DNA from: an uncultured Mollicutes bacterium
GTDB lineage: Bacteria > Bacillota_I > Bacilli_A > Acholeplasmatales > Anaeroplasmataceae
Reading direction: 5' to 3'
NCBI GenBank assembly: GCA_900547045.1
Contig: URFB01000076.1
Location: 1-6,080, forward strand
Length of the DNA stretch: 6,080 nucleotides
Shown here: piece by piece, positions 1 to 4,626 of the stretch
Position numbering within the stretch: position 1 is the stretch's first letter
How the letters are laid out: the number at the start of each line of letters is the position of its first letter
The notes under the pieces: generated by a model
Told to the model about the DNA's origin: nothing
Database searches by the model: none
Seen by the model: the letters and a program-made list of their open reading frames with translations, nothing else
Program-made: the position numbers and the translations under genes

Positions 1-38
1 TTACAGTCTGCCGCGTTTAGCCTCTTCGCTACCCGACC
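1..38 (-). tRNA. tRNA-Tyr (anticodon GTA), 5' half, cut by the window start
   Basis: Read on the minus strand, this begins with the acceptor strand GGTCGGG, then T8-A9, a D-arm beginning GCGAAGAGGC, a CGCGGC stretch and an anticodon stem-loop CAGACTGTAA. The anticodon GTA is the complement of positions 2-4, with a purine (A) at position 37 at the window edge. This closely matches the remembered Bacillus tRNA-Tyr 5' half (GGAGGGGTAGCGAAG...), including its D-loop. The variable arm, T-arm and 3' acceptor lie outside the window, so pairing of the acceptor stem cannot be checked. It decodes UAU/UAC. It has its own promoter at 72-100 and lies downstream of the operon terminator, so it is a separate transcription unit. 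Confidence 0.92.
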
Positions 39-71
39 AGTTATTTACGCTCTAAATCATAGCGCTCCCTT

Positions 72-100
72 ATTATATTATAAACTTTTAACAATTGCAA
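72..100 (-). promoter_or_regulatory. Sigma-A-type promoter of the tRNA-Tyr gene
   Basis: The minus strand carries TTGCAA (95-100), a 17-base spacer and a perfect TATAAT (72-77). The predicted start is near 65-66, giving a leader of about 27 bases (GGGAGCGC...) before the tRNA 5' end at 38. The leader contains a short inverted repeat, CGCT at 48-51 with AGCG at 61-64. The ideal -10 and spacing suit a strongly expressed stable-RNA gene. Seen in the sequence; activity is inferred. Confidence 0.8.
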
Positions 101-133
101 GCATTTTTTTAAAATTTTTGTGGTTTTTGTAAA

Positions 134-163
134 AAAGACTATAGAATTTCTCCTATAGTCTTT
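134..163 (-). terminator. Rho-independent terminator of the mnmG-rsmG-parA-parB-DUF951 operon
   Basis: A perfect 11-bp inverted repeat (134-144 with 153-163; arm AAAGACTATAG) surrounds an 8-base loop. On the minus strand the descending arm runs into six consecutive T (complement of 131-136), then A. On the plus strand the arm is followed by C and then A residues, so it should work for minus-strand transcription only. It lies about 35 bases after the DUF951 stop codon and just before the tRNA-Tyr promoter, separating the two units. The stem has only three G-C pairs. Confidence 0.88.
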
Positions 164-196
164 CAAAAACATCAAATAAATATGATAGTTAAGCCA

Positions 197-364
197 TTAT
201 TTGCTTTTTATCTTCTTTTCAAGCTCATATCTTGGCATCATAATAACTCTTTTACATTTTACACATTCAAGCTTTAAATCTGCTCCCGTGCGAATTATTT
301 TCCATTCATTTGATCCACAAACATGATTTTTCTTTGTAACTACAATCGTTCCCTCTTCAAACAT
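197..364 (-). CDS. DUF951 (YyzM-like) small protein with possible zinc-binding residues
   Basis: The 55-residue product fits the DUF951 family, small Firmicutes proteins of unknown function often found near parB and ychF (yyzM in B. subtilis). The family signature is visible: HVCGSNEW at residues 14-21, RTGADLKLEC at 25-34, a CxxC pair (C34, C37) and a basic tail from MPR at 43-45. H14, C16, C34 and C37 could form one zinc site, but that is inference. The ATG at 364 is chosen because it follows GGAGGT with a 6-base gap and overlaps the parB TAA by one base (TAATG), which suggests translational coupling. A frame extension to an ATG at 385 would add seven residues (MAIGGKI) encoded inside parB and upstream of the ribosome site, so it is rejected. 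This is the last gene before the terminator. The family call is firm; the function is unknown. Confidence 0.88.
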   Translation of the reverse strand: MFEEGTIVVTKKNHVCGSNEWKIIRTGADLKLECVKCKRVIMMPRYELEKKIKSK

Positions 365-1182
365 TATTTTACCTCCAATAGCCATTTAACAATTTCTTGA
401 AGCTCATCATGGCTTTTAGCCTTAATGGAAATCTTATCCTTAGAAATAGCTATTTTAATTTTCAAGTTATCCTTACCAATTGATTTAGAAATTATTTGCT
501 TGTCACTTTTGCGAGCATGCTGAGCTACCTTTTTATCTTCATTTTTAACAAGCTCCTCAATTTGACGAACGCTTAAGCTTTTCATAATAATGATATGAGC
601 AAGCTCAATAATACGTTTTTCATCAGAAAGCTTAGATAAGGCACGAGCATGACCAAAGGAAATTTTACCTAATTGTAGCATTGATAAAACCTCTTTAGGT
701 AAATTTAAAATACCTAGCATATTAGTAACATAGCTACGGCTTTTACCTACATGCTTTGCTACATCCGTTTGATTATAGCCAAGCTCACGAATCATTAATG
801 CATAGGCATTAGCCTCCTCATAGGCAGATAGCTCCTGTCTTTGAAGATTTTCAATTAAAGCTAATTCAATCATCTTTGATTTTTCGTAGCTTCTTACAAT
901 TGCCGGAATCGTCTCCTTTTTAGCAAGAAGGGATGCACGGTAGCGTCTTTCACCAGCGATAATAATATATTCGCCTGCATTTTCCTTTACAATTATCGGC
1001 TGAATAACACCATGAACCTTAATAGATGAAGCTAAATCATTAAGAGCATCCTTATCAAATTCCTTACGAGGCTGATAAGGATTAGGCTTAACCTTAGATA
1101 GTGGCAATTCTATTATTTGTTCATTATCTGGTTCAGTAATATTTTCATTCATTAAATCAAGTAATGTTTTTCTTTCATCCAT
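364..1182 (-). CDS. parB: ParB/Spo0J chromosome-partitioning protein (parS-binding CTPase)
   Basis: ParB binds parS sites near the origin, spreads as a CTP-dependent clamp, loads SMC and stimulates the ParA ATPase. The 272 residues (B. subtilis Spo0J is about 282) show the expected order. NPYQPR lies at 34-39 and GVIQP at 58-62. The CTP-binding motif GERRYRA is at 77-83 and ENLQRQ at 111-116. The helix-turn-helix spans about 135-157 (TDVAKHVGKSRSYVTN), GHARALS is at 177-183, and a basic, Lys-rich C-terminal dimerisation region follows from about 220. GKSRSYVTN in the recognition helix looks like Spo0J (GKSRPHI) rather than Noc (GKGQST), so a parS binder is favoured. The N-terminus, MDERKTLLDLMNEN, lacks the usual LGKGL-type ParA-activating motif; R4 and K5 may replace its basic residues. 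The start overlaps the parA end by 8 bases (ATGGATGA). An AGGAG lies a rather long 13 bases upstream, so coupling to parA is likely. Confidence 0.95.
   Translation of the reverse strand: MDERKTLLDLMNENITEPDNEQIIELPLSKVKPNPYQPRKEFDKDALNDLASSIKVHGVIQPIIVKENAGEYIIIAGERRYRASLLAKKETIPAIVRSYEKSKMIELALIENLQRQELSAYEEANAYALMIRELGYNQTDVAKHVGKSRSYVTNMLGILNLPKEVLSMLQLGKISFGHARALSKLSDEKRIIELAHIIIMKSLSVRQIEELVKNEDKKVAQHARKSDKQIISKSIGKDNLKIKIAISKDKISIKAKSHDELQEIVKWLLEVK
371..376 (-). promoter_or_regulatory. Ribosome binding site that sets the DUF951 start
   Basis: GGAGGT on the minus strand, inside the last codons of parB, lies 6 bases before the ATG at 364. It is downstream of the alternative ATG at 385 and so cannot serve that start. 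Confidence 0.8.
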
Positions 1183-1948
1183 TATTCTTCACTATCTCCT
1201 TTGCTAATTCCTTATATTGCTTAGACGCAGGGCATCTAGATGCATACGCAATTACAGGCTTACCTACCGTTGGAGCTATTTGAGCCTTAACATTAACATT
1301 AATAATCGTTTTAAAAACCTTTTCCCCGAAGCATTCCTTTATTTCGTTGACAATTTGCCAAGAGGAAATAACACGCTTGTCAAGCATTGTTAGTAAAATA
1401 CCTTCAATTTGTAGATTTTTCCCAGTAAGCTTCTTACGCTTTTGAACGGCTTTAATAGTATTCAAAAGCTGAGTTAAGCCATCAATGGCCAGAAACTGGC
1501 ATTGAACAGGAATAAGACAGCTATCTGCTGCAAATAAGCTATTTAATGTAATAATACCTAGTGATGGTGGACAATCCATAATAATATAATCATAATTTTT
1601 ACGGTAGCCTGAAATAGCATCAGCTAGTAACGTCTCACGATTAGGATTATCAATAGTCTTAATTTCTAGCTTTGATAAATTAATATTTGATACAACCACA
1701 TCACATTTAGAATGCTTAGGATGACAAATGGCATCCTTGATTTCACATTCACCCATTAATACATCATTAATAGTTTTATTTTCATAACGATCTAAGCCCA
1801 GGCTTAATGACGCAGAGGCCTGTGGATCTAAATCAATTAATAATACTCTTTTATCTAATCTTGCCAATGCATCGGAAAGATTTACAGATGTCGTTGTTTT
1901 CCCTACTCCGCCCTTTTGATTTGTAATTGCAATTACCTTACAGCTCAT
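1175..1948 (-). CDS. parA: ParA/Soj chromosome-partitioning ATPase
   Basis: ParA is a deviant-Walker ATPase that binds DNA nonspecifically as an ATP dimer and works with ParB in origin segregation; in some species it also affects DnaA. The 257 residues match the family length. The deviant Walker A motif is KGGVGKTT at 12-19 (K12 signature lysine, K17 P-loop lysine). The A' motif LIDLDPQAS is at 37-45 with D41, and Walker B IIMDCPPSLG is at 122-131 with D125. The C-terminal third is less usual. The segment commonly read as ARTNLG is KRVISS at 191-196, and the usual PRNVRLSEAPS is NVNVKAQIAPT at 217-227. K191, R192 and K221 keep basic residues near the expected DNA-binding positions. The ATG follows AAGGAG with an 8-base gap; rsmG ends 15 bases upstream. 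It stops with TGA, which supports the standard genetic code. Confidence 0.95.
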   Translation of the reverse strand: MSCKVIAITNQKGGVGKTTTSVNLSDALARLDKRVLLIDLDPQASASLSLGLDRYENKTINDVLMGECEIKDAICHPKHSKCDVVVSNINLSKLEIKTIDNPNRETLLADAISGYRKNYDYIIMDCPPSLGIITLNSLFAADSCLIPVQCQFLAIDGLTQLLNTIKAVQKRKKLTGKNLQIEGILLTMLDKRVISSWQIVNEIKECFGEKVFKTIINVNVKAQIAPTVGKPVIAYASRCPASKQYKELAKEIVKNNG

Positions 1949-1956
1949 AACAAAAA

Positions 1957-1962
1957 CTCCTT
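1957..1962 (-). promoter_or_regulatory. Ribosome binding site of parA
   Basis: AAGGAG on the minus strand sits 8 bases before the parA ATG at 1948, in the 15-base rsmG-parA gap. No noc gene fits in this gap. Confidence 0.75.
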
Positions 1963-1963
1963 A

Positions 1964-2662
1964 CTACAATGGCTTATTCTTAATTTGACTAAATTGACGG
2001 GGATATTTATTAGGTGTTTGGCTAACCTTTTTAAAAACTAATATTTCACGATGCCCCATCTCATTAGGAAGCTCAACACTAATTGTTTTAAGATATGATG
2101 CTCCTAGAAGCCTAATGGCATTTTTAGCCTCATTAAGCTCTGAAGCTGACTCAAGGCTTTTCATCGCAATAAATAAGCCCCCTACTCTAACAAGAGGAAG
2201 ACAAAGCTCAGCTAGAATATTTAATCTAGCAACCGCTCTAGCAGTTACTACATCAGCCTCCTCACGGTGATTTTGCGCGTATTCCTCAGCACGTGCATGT
2301 AGTGCCTTTGCATTCTTTAAGCCTAATTTAGCAATTAGCTCATTTAAAAAGGCAATTCTTTTATTTAATGCATCAATAATTGTAACATCTAAATTATCAA
2401 ATACAATTGCATTAGGAATAGAGGGAAATCCTGCACCTGCTCCTACATCAACAAGCTTAATTTGCTTATTAGGCTCTAAGGCAAGCGATAAGGTTAAGGA
2501 ATCATAAAAATGCTTATAAAAAACACCCTCATAATCCGTAATAGCGGTTAAATTAACATGCTCATTATATTCAACTAGGAATTTATAATATTGCTCAAAG
2601 CTTAAAGAGAGCTTATCATTTAATTCAATATTTAATTTTTTTAAATCTTCTTTAAAATTCAT
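1964..2662 (-). CDS. rsmG: RsmG (GidB), 16S rRNA (guanine-N7) methyltransferase
   Basis: RsmG uses S-adenosylmethionine to make m7G in the 530 loop of 16S rRNA (G527 in E. coli numbering); loss gives low-level streptomycin resistance in several bacteria. The product has 232 residues (B. subtilis about 239) and a Rossmann methyltransferase fold. NLTAI lies at 37-41 and HFYDSL at 51-56. SAM motif I is VDVGAGAGFPSIP at 71-83, followed by the acidic strand end IIDALNKR (D97) and TARAVARL at 140-147. The C-terminal tail has TPNKYPR and ends KNKPL, typical of the family. Where most homologues read GFPGIPL, this one has GFPSIPN. The ATG follows GAGAGG with a 6-base gap, and that ribosome site lies in the last codons of mnmG, two bases from the mnmG stop. 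The stop is TAG. Confidence 0.96.
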   Translation of the reverse strand: MNFKEDLKKLNIELNDKLSLSFEQYYKFLVEYNEHVNLTAITDYEGVFYKHFYDSLTLSLALEPNKQIKLVDVGAGAGFPSIPNAIVFDNLDVTIIDALNKRIAFLNELIAKLGLKNAKALHARAEEYAQNHREEADVVTARAVARLNILAELCLPLVRVGGLFIAMKSLESASELNEAKNAIRLLGASYLKTISVELPNEMGHREILVFKKVSQTPNKYPRQFSQIKNKPL

Positions 2663-2664
2663 AA

Positions 2665-4521
2665 TTATCCTCTCTTATATGCCTCACAATAAACTGAAAG
2701 TACTGCAATATCGGCGGGATTTACACCTGAAATTCTTGAGGCCTGACCAATTGTTCTTGGACGAATTTGCATAAGCTTTTCACGAGCCTCTAGGGCGATA
2801 TTATCAACCTTATTATAATCAATATCGTCAGGAATTAGCTTTTCATCAAGAGCTCTTAGGTGAGCTGCCTGAGAACGAGCCTTTTCAATATAGCCTTTAT
2901 ATTTAGCCTCAATCTCTACTGCCTCTAAAACCTCATCACTAATATCTAGCTTAAGCAGGTGCTTAATATCATGATAATCAAGCTCAGGACGCTTTAAAAG
3001 CTCATAGGCCTTAGTTGATTCAAGAATACGAGATGAGCCCTTTGATTCAATATAGGCATTATTTTCTTCAGACATTGTAACATTCGTTATTTTAAGATAT
3101 GTTGTCATTTCATTAATGCTCTTAATTTTATTTAGTAAGGCATTATGCTGCTCCTGTGAAATTAATCCTACCTGATAGCCATATTCACGAAGACGTAAAT
3201 CCGCATTATCATGTCTTAAAAGTAAGCGATATTCCGCACGGGATGTTAATAAACGATAAGGCTCATCTGTGCCCTTCGTAACTAAATCATCAATAAGTAC
3301 ACCAATATAAGCCTCATCACGACCTAAAATTAAAGGCTTTTTACCCTGAAGCTTTAAGCCACAATTAATACCCGCCATAAGACCCTGACAAGCAGCCTCC
3401 TCATAGCCAGATGTTCCATTGATTTGACCTCCGCAGAATAAATTTTCTACAAGCTTTGTCTCAAGGCTTGGCCATAAATTCAAAGGATTAATTGAATCAT
3501 ATTCAATCGCATATGAATATTGTAAGACCTCACAATGCTCAAGACCAGGGATTAAACGAATCATCTTATCCTGAATTTCTACAGGCATTGAGGTAGAAAA
3601 GCCCTGAACATAAATTTGATCCCACTCAAGGCTTTCAGGCTCAAGGAAAATTTGATGACGATCCTTATCACTAAATCTAACAACCTTCGTTTCAATTGAA
3701 GGACAGTATCTTGGTCCTACACCCGTAATTACACCACCATACATCGCACTCTCATCAAGATTATCCATAATAAGCTTATGAATTTCCTTATTAGTATAGG
3801 TTAAATGACAAGGAACACTAATTTTATTAATTGGCTCATATCCTAAATCAAAGGAAAAGCGATAAGGATATGTATCACCTGGCTCTAGGCTTGATTTAGA
3901 AAAATCAATTGTAGAGGCTTTAATACGAGGAGGTGTTCCGGTCTTAAGACGTCTAACATCAAAGCCTAAATCATGAAGCTGAGCGGAAATACCGAAGCTT
4001 GTTGGCTGATTCTCAGGTCCTGAGGTTGTTACAACGTGACCTCTAAATATTTTACTATTTAGATATGTACCAGTTGTAATAATAACGGCACGAGCCATAA
4101 TTGACTCACCATCAGGCATAATAACACCACATGCCTTCTTATCCTTAACAATTATATTTTCAACATAGCCCTCTTTAAGCTCTAAATTTTCCTGCTCATC
4201 TAGATGCTTACGCATCATTTTAGAGTATAAAACCTTATCATCCTGACTTCTTAAGGCTCTAACAGCTGGGCCCTTTGAGGAATTTAGCATCTTCATTTGA
4301 ATTTGACATAAATCCGCATTTTTTCCTTGATAGCCACCAAGAGCGTCAATTTCTCTTACAACAATACCCTTAGCAGGTCCACCTATTGATGGATTGCAGG
4401 GCATTGATCCTAGCATATTTAAATTACCTGATATTAATAAGGTTTTAAAGCCCATTTTTGAGGTTGCAAGGCATGCTTCACATCCAGCATGACCACCACC
4501 AACAACGATTACATCATACAT
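2665..4521 (-). CDS. mnmG: MnmG (GidA), FAD-dependent tRNA U34 carboxymethylaminomethyl-modifying enzyme
   Basis: With MnmE, MnmG installs cmnm5 or related groups at wobble U34 of tRNAs reading NNA/NNG codons, using FAD, NADH, glycine or ammonium and methylene-THF. The 618 residues match the long MnmG class (B. subtilis and E. coli about 628-629), not the shorter folate-dependent TrmFO. Motifs include FAD-binding GGGHAGCEA at 8-16 and MPCNPSIGG at 40-48 with C42. TGTYLNSKIFRG lies at 150-161 and RLKTGTPPRI at 191-200. GPRYCPSIETK at 269-279 carries C273; the two cysteines match the catalytic pair C47/C277 of E. coli. GQINGTSGYEEA is at 365-376 and LLTSRAEYRLLLRHDNADLRL is at 424-444. The helical C-terminal domain, which binds MnmE and tRNA, is complete. 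AGAGG directly abuts the ATG at 4530 but lies 9 bases before the ATG at 4521, and MYDVIVVGGGHAG is the normal beginning. The 4521 start is therefore preferred. It is first in the operon; mnmE is not next to it. Confidence 0.97.
   Translation of the reverse strand: MYDVIVVGGGHAGCEACLATSKMGFKTLLISGNLNMLGSMPCNPSIGGPAKGIVVREIDALGGYQGKNADLCQIQMKMLNSSKGPAVRALRSQDDKVLYSKMMRKHLDEQENLELKEGYVENIIVKDKKACGVIMPDGESIMARAVIITTGTYLNSKIFRGHVVTTSGPENQPTSFGISAQLHDLGFDVRRLKTGTPPRIKASTIDFSKSSLEPGDTYPYRFSFDLGYEPINKISVPCHLTYTNKEIHKLIMDNLDESAMYGGVITGVGPRYCPSIETKVVRFSDKDRHQIFLEPESLEWDQIYVQGFSTSMPVEIQDKMIRLIPGLEHCEVLQYSYAIEYDSINPLNLWPSLETKLVENLFCGGQINGTSGYEEAACQGLMAGINCGLKLQGKKPLILGRDEAYIGVLIDDLVTKGTDEPYRLLTSRAEYRLLLRHDNADLRLREYGYQVGLISQEQHNALLNKIKSINEMTTYLKITNVTMSEENNAYIESKGSSRILESTKAYELLKRPELDYHDIKHLLKLDISDEVLEAVEIEAKYKGYIEKARSQAAHLRALDEKLIPDDIDYNKVDNIALEAREKLMQIRPRTIGQASRISGVNPADIAVLSVYCEAYKRG
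2669..2674 (-). promoter_or_regulatory. Ribosome binding site of rsmG, inside the end of mnmG
   Basis: GAGAGG on the minus strand overlaps the final Arg-Gly codons of mnmG and lies 6 bases before the rsmG ATG at 2662. This suggests the two genes are translated from one message with coupling. Confidence 0.75.
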
Positions 4522-4530
4522 AAAAATCAT

Positions 4531-4536
4531 CCTCTT
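4531..4536 (-). promoter_or_regulatory. Ribosome binding site that sets the mnmG start
   Basis: AAGAGG on the minus strand has no gap to the ATG at 4530 but a normal 9-base gap to the ATG at 4521, favouring the shorter protein. Confidence 0.7.
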
Positions 4537-4549
4537 AAAATTACAACTA

Positions 4550-4578
4550 ATTTTAGCATTTTAAACATAATTAGTAAA
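4550..4578 (-). promoter_or_regulatory. Probable promoter of the mnmG operon
   Basis: The minus strand has TTTACT (4573-4578), a 17-base spacer and TAAAAT (4550-4555). These match the sigma-A hexamers at 4 of 6 and 5 of 6 positions. The predicted start is near 4543, giving a leader of about 22 bases that holds the ribosome site. The -35 overlaps the T-rich tail of the upstream terminator. It is the best candidate in the only sizeable gap upstream of mnmG; AT-richness makes chance matches possible. Confidence 0.6.
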
Positions 4579-4580
4579 GA

Positions 4581-4603
4581 AAAAGCACATAAACTGTGCT
4601 TTT
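4581..4603 (-). terminator. Terminator of the membrane protein gene, possibly bidirectional
   Basis: A perfect 9-bp stem (4581-4589 with 4595-4603) with a 5-base loop centres on GCACA/TGTGC. On the minus strand the hairpin ends in TTTTCTTT, terminating the gene that stops at 4627. On the plus strand it is followed by further T residues (to 4606), so it could also stop plus-strand transcription, although no plus-strand gene is seen here. Confidence 0.85.
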
Positions 4604-4626
4604 TTTATTAAATATTAAATTTATTC

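Noticed and set aside
39..71. Possible riboswitch or T-box in the tRNA leader
   Set aside because: The leader is only about 27 bases with a 4-bp inverted repeat, too short for a known riboswitch.
365..385. Seven-residue N-terminal extension of the DUF951 protein to an ATG at 385
   Set aside because: It lies upstream of the GGAGGT ribosome site and within parB; family members begin near the residue encoded at 364.
2289..2296. GCACGTGC palindrome within rsmG
   Set aside because: It shares only the ACGT centre with parS; the flanks do not match and it is explained by coding sequence.
3761..3769. TTATCCATA, one mismatch from a DnaA box
   Set aside because: Single occurrence inside mnmG with no cluster of boxes or AT-rich unwinding element, so no evidence for an origin.
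4522..4530. Three-residue extension of MnmG to the ATG at 4530
   Set aside because: The Shine-Dalgarno sequence abuts this ATG with no gap, while the ATG at 4521 has normal spacing and the usual N-terminal sequence.
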